Positions 22,101 to 30,437 of a stretch of DNA of 64,000 nt are shown here, in pieces. The notes under the pieces were generated by a model. That model had not been told where the DNA came from and did no database searches. It saw nothing but the letters and a program-made list of their open reading frames with translations. Numbering within the stretch: the first letter of the stretch is position 1; the number at the start of each line of letters is the position of its first letter. The stretch comes from Prorocentrum cordatum (taxonomy: Eukaryota; Sar; Dinophyceae; Prorocentrales; Prorocentraceae): NCBI GenBank assembly GCA_963575745.1, contig CAUYUJ010021036.1, positions 81,908-145,907 of the forward strand, read 5' to 3'. The translations under genes and the position numbers were made by a program.

Positions 22101-22989
22101 TAGGGAGGCGGGGGTCGAAGTCGGTCCAGCGGTCGAGCTGCACTCAGACCCGGAGCGTGGCAAAGGCTTGCAGGAGGAGCACGACGCCAGGCGCAAGGAG
22201 GTGCAGGAGGCGTTGCTGGAGGAGGCCAGGCAGTGTGTATACTTGCTCTGGTGGCTCGGGTTCGAGTGCCGCACCTTCTGCCCGTGGATGCTGCGCAACG
22301 GCGGCACACGCACGTTCGACGTTCCTGCTGGGCGACCTGACGGACCGCTGTGGGAGGTCGAAGGGACGGCCATGGCCAATTTTGCCGGGCGCTTGTTTGA
22401 GACCATCGCCAACGCCGGTGCGCTGCCCACGGCGGAGCACCCTGCCCCAGACGGTCGGTATCCCAAGGCATACGATTTGGACAGGTGGCGCCAGATCCTG
22501 CGCCGGAAGGATGTCCTGGTGGTGCCTGTGGACCAGTGCGAGTACGGCCTAGGGCCTCGGGACGGCGTGGGAGGAGATGAGCGGTATAGGAAGCGATCGT
22601 GGTTGGTCACGTGCGTACGCCACCTGCAGGAAGTGGCCCGCTGGTGCGCACACCAGCATACGCATGTCGAGCTGAAAGGAGTCGACACCGTCACGAAGCA
22701 CAAGCGCACGTCAGACGCGGGCCACTACCCAGAGAGGCTGCTGCGCGCCATCGCCCGGGCCATGATTACCGAGGCCCTGGAGCTGGGCGCCGCGCTGGCC
22801 AAGAAGCAAGGGGGGGGAGAGCCCCCCCACCGCCAACAATTTGTTCGGCGACGTTGGCTGGGCACATTTCCGAGGGTGATGAGGAACAAGAGGAGGATAC
22901 CAGGGGGATCGCCAGCGCCAACCCACAGCTGGGCGATCTACGCGATCGAGTCGGAGGAGCGGTCCCAGAGACCGATCGTGGCGCCTTGA
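16168..22989 (+). CDS. Gag-like retroelement polyprotein with membrane-spanning, Cys-rich N-terminal part
   Basis: 2,273 residues from the first ATG (16168; another ATG follows directly). Residues 1-16 are hydrophobic, and about 234-257 (WPLLCWTTFAGLIVALVIGL) look like a membrane helix followed by a Cys-rich turn. About 300-680 contain several Cys/His clusters, including CRDTPC, CAHLGCHALC and YYCYGC. From about 1045 a gag-like helical region begins (ELLVLAARGC, INYRIAFGIASGSWGGK), then at about 1419 a CCCH-like finger of pattern C-x4-C-x3-C-x6-C-x3-H. Between 1800 and 2150 lies a block ending DQCEYG (22531-22548) followed by H-x-H, seen in related elements from memory. No aspartic protease signature was found. 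The last 60 or so residues are probably out of frame, beyond a G8/C7 tract. Confidence 0.75.
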   Translation: MMALLPMLIGAVAAVEIGRRWRAQPATPALPPAARVADRALPAEAELANGGAYAPLLRALEEDQRRRGTAAATEVPQRQAAPPAGPAPAAGKGRGVPVGPAAIPPSGGKGRQQPSMASASAQPPLEAPPSSAGEGGEESSRRRGSGMWSWFAGRRRDPPLRRSPEGAGGPEEAEEEMRGWFSFGGVKFGVSWLGGWITDLPPTEIQWSDLMWGGGGLVGSGLNTVGYAAFGTGWPLLCWTTFAGLIVALVIGLGYGLHSIASAVDVLVCAPLRCLGRALGLCCPTAKPQVTAAEEGVVPELRGPATAIAVDNEFYAQLRAKGADKVPHHLIIKVGDAAARLERPPLNTGIKYEKAGVAWPCREVLATTSRRLRDLLEDSQDKVVHLCRDTPCTDEGNYAVHAPAYGYVTAETDTNLEALVEAAPKPCWAGRAVGAAAASCGRGCAAVGLKGCARLCGSLKRRGQRGCQRGRRGRADAPAALLKDPNSETESEPEHQRCMAHEVLYQEGDTIFQLCKEKCRDRARGAPVRLVTEDGEKSNVKGAEKVVNLRWQHTNAYERERGLKKCAHLGCHALCRVLNRGVLTCLERDLATEEPARLVAAAEGPAPVVAGMVSEQPSLYRSRSPTPTAGRAILPLVSASGAWLTAMVRGPRGTEMAKKYYCYGCQLTAEEDGWTAHRVPGLEAQATAPSNLGPVTDDRVRAEAAAAGAPAIIVRTVNQVPDGMGEYGQTASPVAQALARGATGGEDHPLCILTRGVEEAGWRDEGHARRPPPPTSPTYPTPPPWRDTITRGELGGLLSGAARERWRRRGEAALALELLKARAGGEDHPLDVAERYQHSEGFDDLGEACDAIVESLEALERDRGPFMSDDEVENPRQLAEVLRERRGLSQAHEEEAAGGAWREGLARPVPGPARPPTPPAARPAAVETPPGLGRTLESGRPAREERGSARGWEPKRRATDLGGQGVDLRGSTARAELGRGPPTGRPGQGPAPPPMDLFEHRAGPTFGVPARRSRVSFDEEDNGPSEKVRRSAGALGDPEDKDSEGMVKVMADIAYNLDLTNKRAEDAAAGKMGTLQSITKDHELLVLAARGCGRFRVAICPGDLGRALVKALLRMAEHSSALFKHHRWPTLINYRIAFGIASGSWGGKSVETLAAHALSVADWVTCPEELFDDYVPTTEYKVDPRPKQPVDMLKWARQARNGIWAVCLAYGAEHWDERSEALDYLIRQHEAKPRKYTARFIQDAWEELNGRWWEELRRKVKEVQRYCNKELMRKEDFIFAARTPTPEGPPLLTLPTTFEVEDPDGYFKTVIFERMVKTADNAYWENAHRAQLRPLAAGGVEEVEERRPAGGLSQPPSGGGGGEKVGGLTGGGGGGGGGGALKAGASKVKLPPEVLSALTGPEVAESVKHGPNDSKGKPKCWDAACHDGCSKTAATCQRSHAEGIKSADRARWTVEAQYVKRGGLKTGPKIKIEDRLVKIKQLRADAQKEQAAKVQEGKDQAAQRGGRRGGASEAGRPAVMEEAAKPPGEYSDMEYTTQERELQELAQGPDESWMRDYGGQAAVVHPPELPEDVPEVAKVHLAMADRVRSSPEAKLVAGAPSRLRSYCHGRLLDGYLGGQVTPIEEILQGAVELGDEELACQARPYLASRVERVGGELEGPEVHVGKVVWGPAEQPGRGRVHIRGRIWDIPDYRDQLTVTEELAEYLPECQAGGAEERQCVFINTAAAHLHSKGGGDPPVAEVMELAQQWRVATWEEAKQAETFMGPPDAYIPITESDVRMFCHDALHLSHDKDYRTLAAFPPTALRETAIHVVRVDPWGRARLEVIVGVMYDPKVSGRDVWMLLYMGHLQVLVPPQVDADALRGDFTGGHPPHVVLAAGWGVYLDDAMHEDAKVPGNVAKRCPRCRAAREAGRERKAWEQDIIGEDPRWRVLGNWSNPAWKRYERHGQATRGRRPCWKGRTLTAKEVWAGTQGWSDSLREAGVEVGPAVELHSDPERGKGLQEEHDARRKEVQEALLEEARQCVYLLWWLGFECRTFCPWMLRNGGTRTFDVPAGRPDGPLWEVEGTAMANFAGRLFETIANAGALPTAEHPAPDGRYPKAYDLDRWRQILRRKDVLVVPVDQCEYGLGPRDGVGGDERYRKRSWLVTCVRHLQEVARWCAHQHTHVELKGVDTVTKHKRTSDAGHYPERLLRAIARAMITEALELGAALAKKQGGGEPPHRQQFVRRRWLGTFPRVMRNKRRIPGGSPAPTHSWAIYAIESEERSQRPIVAP

Positions 22990-24677
22990 ATTTCTGGGCG
23001 GCGGCTCGTTCAGAGCCCGGGTGCAGCGACGAGGCGTTCGGGCGCATGATCTTACGGGGTGCGGAGCTCCTGGGCGCTCACGGGGGATGGCAGGAGGCGT
23101 CCACAGCCCTACGAGCTGCCTGGAAGTCGGACCAGGGGGACCACCTCAAGGGCGTGCACGACAGCTACCTCGAGGGGAAGGTGGAGCCAGAGCTCCTGGA
23201 GTACCTGAGGCGGGTCGCGACGAACGGGGTGGAGGTCAGGCACGAGGGTGAGATCACGAGGGTCAGGGCCAAGCCTCACCAGTCGGCGGCGCAGCACCAG
23301 GAGGAGGCCAGGCGGAAGATCTGGGACGACATCGTGAAGGGGCGAGCCTGGGCCGCCCCGTCCAGCCACCCAGGGCTGGAGGGGATCATGGAGTCGCCCC
23401 AGGGTCGGGTCCCGAAGATGCGGCCCGACCGCACTATCGCGGACGAGGGTTGTTTCATCAACGACATGAGGGACGCCAACGCGGGATGCGACAAGCTGAA
23501 TCACCCCCCGGCGAAGTTGCCCACTCACCGCGAGATCGCGAGGACCATGCTCTGGCGGATGTGTCGGTGTCCGAAGGCGCGGGTCTACTTGGCGAAGCGG
23601 GACTTTCAGGCGGCATTCAAACTGTTGTGGGTCGAATTGCCCGGCCTCCGCATCATGGCGGTGAGCCTCCAGGGGTTGGCCGGAGCCGAGCCGACGACGG
23701 TGCTCTACCTTGCGATGGTGTTTGGTTGGGCCGGCGCACCTGGCGAGTGGGCAGTGTGGGGGCGTGGCGTGCAGGACGCCCACCAAGCCCATCGTCCACC
23801 AGCGGGGGAGCTCCACGACGAAGTCGCGTACTCGTCCGAGGTCCTGGTCGACGACGGGGTTCTGGTGGAGCCGGCCCTGGGCGCGAGGCCGTGGCTTGCT
23901 GCTTGGACCTTCGACGCCATGTCGAAGCTGCTCCTAGGCGACAGCTCAATCAACCTGGAGAAGCTAGCGGAGGAGGGCGAGTTCAGCACCGAGAAGCTCA
24001 TCTGGGGCTTGCTCTTCCAGCTGGAGGGCTCTGAGGGCCGGGTGGTTGACCGTGCGACGCTCCCAGAACCCAAGATCCAGAAGATGAGCTACCTCCTTCA
24101 GGAGGCGGAGCTCGAGCCGGGACAGCGTGTGGCGCGGCTGAAGACGGTGCAGCGGCTCCGCGGGTTGGGGGCGCACTTCGCGGCGGTCAACCAGGCGCTG
24201 GGCACGGAGCTGGGGGCGCTGGACGCCTTGATGTGCCAGCCCCACGGGCCCACCGCACGGGCGACGCCGAAAGGAGGGGAGGGGGAGCAGGAGGTTGCTT
24301 GGCAGGAGTTGTGGGACAGTTGTGACCTGCTACGGGCGATGGTCGCGCGGCCGGAGACGTGGGGCGCCACTTTCCTCTCCTCGTTCGTGGGCATGCTTGA
24401 GCCGCGGGAGCGATTGGCCATCCCAGGCACCATGGAGCAAGTGGTGTGGGTCGGGGGCGACTCGACCTTGGAGGTGGCGGGGCAGATCGACTGGGCGGCC
24501 AAGGTCTATGCGAGACAGGAGTTGGCGGGCTACATGGAAGCGTTGAAGACGGCCGCCGGGTTGCCCGAGGAATGGGTGATCATAGCGCTTGGGGAGCTGT
24601 TCTGCATCGTAGGTTTCGCAGTCGCCCGCGGGCAAGCCTGGCGAGAGCGGCTGATCATTTACGTGGGGGACAACTAG
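22599..24677 (+). pseudogene. Retroelement reverse transcriptase and first half of RNase H, ending at an in-frame TAG
   Basis: The frame is open from 22599, but protein-like sequence begins near 22876. Reverse transcriptase blocks follow in order: DMRDANAGCDKLNHPPAKLP, then LAKRDFQAAF (motif A aspartate, about residue 333), MVFGWAGAPGEW (motif B), and EVLVDDGVLVE with the catalytic Asp pair at 23850-23855 (motif C, VDDG rather than YVDD). RNase H starts at about residue 618 with GGDSTLEVAGQIDWA and an ALGEL glutamate block, and reaches IIYVGDN, where a TAG (24675-24677) interrupts it. In relatives known to me the next residue is Gln, so CAG to TAG is the simplest explanation. The frame continues without shift after the stop. 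Confidence 0.8.
22810..22830 (+). other. Homopolymer pair where the retroelement frame changes
   Basis: Eight G (22810-22817) and seven C (22822-22828) lie where coding character passes out of the gag-like frame. Protein-like text is next seen in one frame at about 22832-22875 (NNLFGDVGWAHF) and then in the polymerase frame from about 22876 (GDEEQEEDTRGIASAN). Either mutation, an assembly error or frameshifting at the runs explains this; the sequence alone cannot decide. Confidence 0.5.
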
Positions 24678-25667
24678 ACGGTCCAGAGGTGGGTGGAAAC
24701 TCGCCGGCCGAAGCATCGGATGGCGAGGCACCTGGTGAGACTGCTCAACTACGTAGAGGCCAAGTACCACTGCCGCGTCCTCGCGGCACCGTACATCAGG
24801 ACGTACAGCAACGAGATGGCGGACATGATCTCCAGGGCCGACGAGGTTGAGGTCAAGCGTCGTATGGCTGAAGAGGGTTTCGAGTCGATCGACCTGGCCG
24901 GCACGTGGGCAGAGGTATTGTCTCAGGGTTACGAGAGGCGCGTCCACGCCGTCGCGCTCGTGGACCCCGAGGACTGGCAGGTCGCTATGCAGCTCATGGC
25001 CCGTTGGTCGCCGGGGGAGGTCCGACGCCCGCTCCTGCAGACCGCCTGGCGCGTGGTGGAGGTGAGGAGCACGTTGGCCCCGTACGCCAGGGCCGCTGGC
25101 GTGCTGGGAGCGCGTGGCGAGGCGGAGCTGTTGAGGGGATGGCCCAGCTGTCAGGCAGGCGGGGCGGGGAGTGAGAGCGACCTGACGTTGGTGGTGACTT
25201 CCCTCGGCCCTTCGCGGGCGGGCCCGCACCTGCAGGACCTCGCCCAGGAGCTGCACCGGCTGGCCGCACAGTGGGCCCTGGTAGACGTACCGCCCTGCCC
25301 CACCGTCGCGGACGTTCTGAAGTTCTTTCGGAACGTTGGGTGGAGTGCTGCCGAGGACGGGCGCGTGTGCAGCGAGTTCGGCGACCCGGTGGCCCAGCGG
25401 AAGGCGTGGGCACTGGCGTCGAAGGGCGGAGCGCCAGTGCCTGTGGGTTGGTTGGGGAGCCACGACGCCAAGCCCCCACCACCGCTGCCAATGGCGGGAG
25501 GGATGCTGAACGCCCGCCGAATCGAGGAGGAGGAGTGGCAGGCGCCTGAGGATGGGCGACTGGTGGTGGACCCGCGGGCGGCGAGGTCGCCCCCCCACCT
25601 CCCGCGGATCATTGGCCACTGGCACCCGCGGGGGCAGGTCGGCAGGCGCCCCGTGCGCGGCAGCTGA
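24678..25667 (+). pseudogene. Second half of RNase H and first part of a C5-methyltransferase-like domain, ending at an in-frame TGA
   Basis: Same frame as the preceding segment. It begins TVQRWVETRRPKHR and continues to RTYSNEMADMISRADE, the closing N-x-x-AD-x-x-SR block of RNase H. The next 240 residues carry weak but ordered similarity to cytosine-C5 methyltransferases: DLTLVVTSLGPSR where motif IV normally has Pro-Cys, ALVDVPP in the place of motif VI, and CSEFGDPVAQRKAWALAS (25372-25413), a good motif VIII (FG-x-P-x-x-R). The segment ends at TGA 25665-25667; the frame continues beyond it. The motif IV cysteine is replaced by Ser, so this copy would not be expected to methylate. Assignment rests on motif order, not an alignment. 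Confidence 0.5.
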
Positions 25668-25688
25668 GACCCCTCTCCGACCTCTCGG

Positions 25689-26393
25689 GTGGAGGAGAGT
25701 GGGGTGCTGGAACCTGTCTTGGTCTACGATGCGAAGGGCCCCCCGCCGGGGGTCCGGCCGCTCCAGGCGCAGGAGGTTTGGCATTTGCGTGGAGGAGCCA
25801 GTGCCGACTGGCCCACCTTGTGCGGGCAGTTGAGCCACAGGGACTTGCTGAGGGGAGCCCTGCGTGCATGCCCCCCGCGCGCAGCCGCGGCTGCGCTAAC
25901 AGCGGCACTCAGGCAAGCGGAGGTATCCACCGAGTCAGGAGGGAGGGCGGCGGGCATTTGCCGCCGGCCAGAGGACGAGGAGAGAAGACGGGAGCTCACG
26001 AGTTGGCTCCAGGCTGATGAGAGGCGCCGGCAGGAGGCTGCGAGGAGGGGTGAGCGGCACGGCGGCATGCTGCCGGGAGGGCGGGCGCAAAGCTTGCTCG
26101 ACGACCCCTACCCCGACGTGATTATTCTGCGAGTGGGGCGTGACCCGGATGGAGGGCCGCAGTGCTGGAACGAGTGCGGGAGGAGCTGCGCTCGCTTGGA
26201 GCACGGCTGGGGCTGGCATTGCTGTCGGACGTGCCGCGACACGGATGGCGACGCCCATGGGCCTTATATTGTCAGGCCCAACATGAGGACCTCCAGAGGA
26301 GGCAGAGGGAGGCGGGCTACCGCCCACCGGCGAGCGAGGAGGCTAGTGGCAGCGGTGGTCCTGGAGCCCAGGCAGCAGGCGAGGAGGCCTTGA
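25689..26393 (+). pseudogene. C-terminal methyltransferase-like motifs and a Cys cluster, downstream of the TGA
   Basis: Still the polymerase frame. LEPVLVYDAKGPPPGVRPL then QAQEVWHLRGGASADW and LRGALRACPPRAAAAAL match the final blocks of C5-methyltransferases (the R-x-L-x-x-x-E-x-x-x-L-x-G and later G-x-A-x-PP-x-x-A patterns), spaced about 25 residues apart as usual. A charged region with EDEERRRELTSWLQADERR follows, then a Cys/His cluster C-x3-C-x3-C-x10-CC-x2-C-x6-H at about 26163-26253. The ATG at 25689 is only the first one after the stop. The stop at 26391-26393 overlaps the next frame by about 230 bases. Confidence 0.55.
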
Positions 26394-27952
26394 GGCACCC
26401 ACCGCCCATGGCGGCGCCAGGCGGCCGCCTCCCTCCCATCTGGGAGGAGCAGCAGCCTGCGGTGGTGAAGGCACCGCCAAGCACGGCCAGGGAGGGCCTG
26501 CGGCCCGAGGGGCCACCCGTCGAAGGGGCGCAGGGCAGGCTGGTGGGAGCTGGAGGAGACCCACTGGTCAGCAGGAGCCGACACGCGGGAGGATCTGAGG
26601 ATGAGAGCTGGGGCCACTGGACGCCCACAGGGCGACGTGAGGTTGCCGAGGGGGTGGGAGATGGCGCCGGCGGTGCGGACCAGGCCCCACCCCCCCCAGA
26701 GGCGAGGGATGCCTTGCGCCCGCGCCGGCTCCCAGGGCGCCCCTACTTGGAGCACCCCCAACCTGCGACCGCAGTTGATGGCGGAGCACTGTGGCGGCCA
26801 GGGTTCTGCAGCAACAAGTGCGCGGGGCGGTCGGAGGGAGCGGACTGGGCAGAAGGAGGCGCGAAGCACTTCAGGCACTGCGAGAAGATGCCCCACGGCC
26901 AGCCACCCCTCGAGGGGGGAGGGCCGCCGGCGACCGCGGCGGCAAGCAAGAAGCGCAAGCAGGAGCGCAAGCAAGAGGTCGCAGAGGCTGCCGCCCGGGT
27001 GCTAGCTGCCGCCGCGCTGGCCGCCCCCCCTCCGGGGCCTGAGCCAGGAGCCGTGGAGGAGCAGGGTGAGGAGAGCGGCAGTGGGAGCCAGAGCGAGGAG
27101 TGCCCCCCCCCGTCACCAGGGGAGCTCACCCGGCGGGCGCGTGCGGAGCGAGCGGCCGCCCGGCAGAGGAAGGCGGAGGCGGATCGGCTCAAGAACGCGG
27201 CCAGGCACCCAGGTGAGGGACAGGCGGAGCACGTCTGCCTTAGGGCGATGACCCCACCTGCACCAGCGGAGGTCAAGCAGGAGGATGGGTCGGAGGAGGA
27301 GCCCCCGACGGAGGTTGCGCGGGCGGTCGGTCAGACTCACCGTGCTCTCGCACGGCGGGTGGAGTTCCAGAGGACAGGGCTCTGGTCCGCCCCCGAGGAG
27401 GAGGGCCGCCCCAGGGAGGGGGCCGCCAGGGCGGAGACGCCAGTTGCCCACCCTCGTCCTGGCCGAGAGCCACTCCCGCAGCCAGAGGGGCGGGCCGACC
27501 GCGAGCCGCTGCCCCAACCGGGAAGTTGGGCACCCCCTTCGGGGGAGTCGAGCGGGTCCGGCGGGCCGGCGAGGCTGCCGCAGCCCCCTGGTCACTGGGC
27601 GGAGGAGGACCCGCTCGGGCCAGGCGGACCCGCGCGAGCTGCCGAGGACGTGAGGGACCTCAACTCACCCGAATCCTACTCGGAGGAGGACTCTGAGGGG
27701 GCAGAGGAGGAAGTTGACGAACTTCGGCCAGTGCCTTTCCCAGGTGGCGGCCCGGACGCCCGCTACGCGTGGTGTGAGTGCTGCGGCGTGCAGGGCGAGG
27801 GCCGGGACATGGGCTGCCCGATGTGCAACCAGACATACCCCATTTCGATGGCGAAGGGCCGGTCGTTGGCAGCACAGAGGGCAGCCAAGGAGCGCCGCCG
27901 CGGCCGCCTGCTCCGCCCCCCTTGTTGGTTATCGGCGACCCCCCTCCAATAA
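26162..27952 (+). CDS. Third retroelement reading frame with C-terminal CxxC-CxxC finger
   Basis: 596 codons from a nominal start at 26162, in a frame different from both others; the first part overlaps the polymerase frame and may not be translated. The composition is rich in Pro, Gly, Glu and Arg with low-complexity stretches. Two regions look constrained: FCSNKCAGRSEGADWAEGG followed by H-x2-HC (about 26806-26880) and the end, YAWCECCGVQGEGRDMGCP then MC (27765-27830), a C-x2-C-x9-C-x2-C zinc-binding pattern. Whether it is reached by frameshifting, reinitiation or splicing from the polymerase frame is unknown. The stop TAA at 27950-27952 lies within AATAAA. Confidence 0.45.
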   Translation: MLERVREELRSLGARLGLALLSDVPRHGWRRPWALYCQAQHEDLQRRQREAGYRPPASEEASGSGGPGAQAAGEEALRHPPPMAAPGGRLPPIWEEQQPAVVKAPPSTAREGLRPEGPPVEGAQGRLVGAGGDPLVSRSRHAGGSEDESWGHWTPTGRREVAEGVGDGAGGADQAPPPPEARDALRPRRLPGRPYLEHPQPATAVDGGALWRPGFCSNKCAGRSEGADWAEGGAKHFRHCEKMPHGQPPLEGGGPPATAAASKKRKQERKQEVAEAAARVLAAAALAAPPPGPEPGAVEEQGEESGSGSQSEECPPPSPGELTRRARAERAAARQRKAEADRLKNAARHPGEGQAEHVCLRAMTPPAPAEVKQEDGSEEEPPTEVARAVGQTHRALARRVEFQRTGLWSAPEEEGRPREGAARAETPVAHPRPGREPLPQPEGRADREPLPQPGSWAPPSGESSGSGGPARLPQPPGHWAEEDPLGPGGPARAAEDVRDLNSPESYSEEDSEGAEEEVDELRPVPFPGGGPDARYAWCECCGVQGEGRDMGCPMCNQTYPISMAKGRSLAAQRAAKERRRGRLLRPPCWLSATPLQ

Positions 27953-27953
27953 A
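27948..27953 (+). promoter_or_regulatory. AATAAA overlapping the last retroelement stop
   Basis: AATAAA contains the TAA stop of the third frame, and base composition turns AT-rich right after. It could serve as a polyadenylation signal, but dinoflagellate nuclear genes are not known to depend on this hexamer, so a chance match is quite possible. Confidence 0.2.
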
Positions 27954-28275
27954 TGCCAAATAATACCAAATATTCGCGCTAAATATTGTTTCAACCACGC
28001 AACCTTGGTGAAGCCTCAAGTCTCCTTCTGTTTTCCAGCATGTCGCGTGGTCGGACATGTTCAAAACCATTTCGCGATCCTTGAGTTTTGAGTGTTCCCC
28101 GCGAAGATTTTGAAGCTTTCCGTGAGGGCTGGGTGTTCCCAACGAGTATTTTGAACACCAGTGTGCCCTCCGCGTTTTTCCCATCGTGATTTTCACATTA
28201 ATTTCATCGTCCCTGGGTGCGTGGCTGAAGTGAGATTCCGCGGTGCGGATTCGTGTTGTTGTTGTTTGTTTGTTG

Positions 28276-28615
28276 TTGTTGTTGAACATTATTACTTCTA
28301 AAGAATAATTATTGTTGGGGCCCCTGGTGCACGACCCCCCCGCCGCGCCTAGGCCGCAGCCTCATTTTCATCATTTTCGTGAGGAAGTCTCAGGCAAAAC
28401 GGGGGAGTCCGGATCCGGTTGTGTTGTTACGATCGGTTTTCCCTTGCAAAAAATAAGCTAAAGTGGACATTTCTTGTTCTAACATAACCAAACTTCAAGA
28501 ATCCCTTGCAAAAAATCATGTAAAGTTGACATTCGCGCGCGCAAGACGAAATCCTTCCAAAACCTTAGTTTTCGTAGCGATTTTAACATAAAACCATAAA
28601 AACCAATGGTTTTTC
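28276..28615. repeat. Dispersed 340-bp repeat, copy 1
   Basis: Matches 29976-30320 collinearly with few differences: shared words include TTGTTGAACATTAT, AAGAATAATTATTGTTGG, CATTTTCATCATTTTCGTGAGG, CCCTTGCAAAAAATAA and CGCGCGCAAGACGAAATCCTTC. Non-coding, AT-rich compared with its surroundings, boundaries gradual. The family is unknown. The flanking stretch 27954-28275 holds no gene. Confidence 0.7.
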
Positions 28616-29770
28616 AAAAAAAAAAAAAAAAGTCACACATTCATCCCGCGCGCTCTTGCGGATTTGTAGGAAACCCAACACTTTTTAATCATTTCTGTCA
28701 AACGGGCTTTTGCGAGCAACTTTTTCACGTGCTTCGAACTTCTCCAACAACGGTTGCGCACCTGCCAGGGCCATCATCCCTGTCAAATAATACCATGCGG
28801 GACACATTCGTTTTTTCTTCGCGCGCGCACGCCGAAATCTTCAAAAACCATTGGGTTTCTTAGGAATTTTAGCATCGCGCAACATAAAATCATACGAATC
28901 GCACCGTAGGTCCTCGAAAAACATCTGTACGAATTTTCAAAATTTCTACCCGCGCGCGCTGTCCGAATCTTAAAAAACCAATGGTTTTTCAACATTTATG
29001 TTACATGAGCTCGCGCGAGCTACTTTCGCAAGCTCTTTCAACGGCGTTCGCGCGCCTGCAGGGGGCCACAATCCCTTGCAAAACATACCATGCGGGACAC
29101 ATGCGCGCGTGTCGCGTCGTCGTCGTCGTCGTCGGCGGCATGTTACCACAACAAGTCCGCGTGTCACCGCGTCATCGAACAAAATCACTGATCACTGTCA
29201 CATCCGTAGCCATCTCGGATCAAGGTATCGCCTGTGTTCTTGGATGGGTCATGGCTTTGTCGGCGAAAGCCCTTGACGAGCAGTATGGTCCAGAGCTGTC
29301 GCGGCCTCCCTTGGCCAACTGCGGCAGCCCGTATTATTTGCATCAGGCGCTCGTTGCAAAGGGTATCCAGGTCAGTCACCAGGCGCGCAAGGTATTGCAC
29401 GTTGAGGCCGGAACGACAACCACAGAACAAGAATGAGCATGTATCGTCTCGCAACAACGGAAACAAGTCCTGTGGTATGCTGGCGCCACCCACGTGGTAC
29501 CACTCAAAATAAGTGTCTTCGCTTGTGTGGTACAGAAACGGAAAAACGTCGTATCAGACGCTGCGCCTCACCAGCCAAAGCAGTCCATATCATTGTAGGA
29601 CCTACAGACAGTACCGGCGTCGTACTGGTTTACCGTGGTTTCCTATTCTAGCGTCAGGAACACGTTACCACCAAAAACCAGTACAGGTGTCCAGTGTTGG
29701 AACAGGGGGAAAAGTCGTATACTAAGCTAGCGTCCAGAAAATGTTACCACAACAAGTCACTGTACCCATG
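28616..29770. other. No gene supported; scattered short repeats
   Basis: Words such as AACCAATGGTTTTTCAA (also its reverse) and CCCGCGCGC appear several times between 28600 and 29000 and again near 30305, suggesting old fragments of the same repeat family. A CGT run lies at 29113-29135. No open frame with protein character. Confidence 0.4.
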
Positions 29771-29954
29771 CGCCAGTGTAGTAGCCACGGTCGTCCGCAG
29801 GCCACGAAGTGAAGTGTCCGAACGTCATAGGGCGGGAAGCTGGGTGTGGGTGGTGGCGAAGAGTCGTTTGGAAATGTGGTAGAGCTTGAACCGGCCCCCC
29901 CACAAAGTGGGGGTATTGCCCGCCTCCTATGAAAACCCTGGCACTGGTGAGAAC
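29771..29954. repeat. Dispersed 184-bp repeat, copy 1
   Basis: Collinear with 30880-31064: both run from CGCCAGTGTAGTAGCCACGG through CATAGGGCGGGAAGCTGGG to CACTGGTGAGAAC. Both retain a small hairpin with stems CCCCCAC and GTGGGGG around AAA (about 29896-29913 here). Non-coding. Confidence 0.7.
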
Positions 29955-29975
29955 GGAGTGTCCCCACGTGCTAGT

Positions 29976-30320
29976 AATTGTTGTTGAACATTATTTATTC
30001 TAAAGAATAATTATTGTTGGGCCCCCTGGTGCGCGCCCCCCCTGCGCCGCCTAGGCCGCAGCTACATTTTCATCATTTTCGTGAGGAAGCCTCAGAAAAG
30101 AGGGTGTGTACAGGATCCGGTTGTTTTGTTGTAATCCGCTTTCCCTTGCAAAAAACAATAGAAAATGACATTTCTTGTTCTAATATAATCAAATTTCAAG
30201 AATCCCTTGCAAAAAATAAGGTAAAGTGGACATTCGCGCGCGCAAGACGAAATCCTTCGAAAACCTTAGTGTTCGCAGCGATTTTAACATAAAAACATCA
30301 AAAAACCAATGGTTTTTCAA
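29976..30320. repeat. Dispersed 340-bp repeat, copy 2
   Basis: Second copy of 28276-28615, same orientation, about 1.7 kb away. The two copies alternate with the 184-bp repeat pair, implying that a compound unit was duplicated and then rearranged. Confidence 0.7.
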
Positions 30321-30437
30321 CAAAAAATTGTCAAAATCTCATCCCGCGCGCCCCTCCTCTCTCTTCTCTCCTTTCCTCCTTGTCCTGCTCCTCCTCCTCC
30401 TCCTCCTCCGGCGGGGGGCGTGAGGATCCGGCATCGC

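Larger units (their letters stand above)
16168..27952 (+). mobile_element. Dinoflagellate retroelement with reverse transcriptase, RNase H and methyltransferase-like region
   Basis: Extent is given by its reading frames: gag-like polyprotein (16168-22989), polymerase/RNase H/methyltransferase-like frame (22599-26393, two in-frame stops) and a third frame (26162-27952). Order and motifs agree with a family I know from dinoflagellate genomes. No long terminal repeats, integrase or tyrosine recombinase were recognised, so the integration mechanism and true ends are open. The ATT microsatellite lies close upstream and an AT-rich region begins right after the last stop. The copy looks inactive because of two stops and a frame disruption near 22810-22830, yet the gag-like frame is open over nearly 7 kb, so decay is recent or some breaks are assembly errors. 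Confidence 0.7.

Noticed and set aside
24678-27952. Tyrosine recombinase or integrase expected for a DIRS- or LTR-type element
   Set aside because: No R...H-x-x-R...Y pattern and no zinc-binding or DDE integrase block was recognisable; the region instead matches methyltransferase motif order.
15545-28615. Long terminal repeats around the large retroelement
   Set aside because: No sequence before 16168 was seen again after 27952; the AT-rich stretches on the two sides are unrelated (ATT microsatellite against dispersed repeat).
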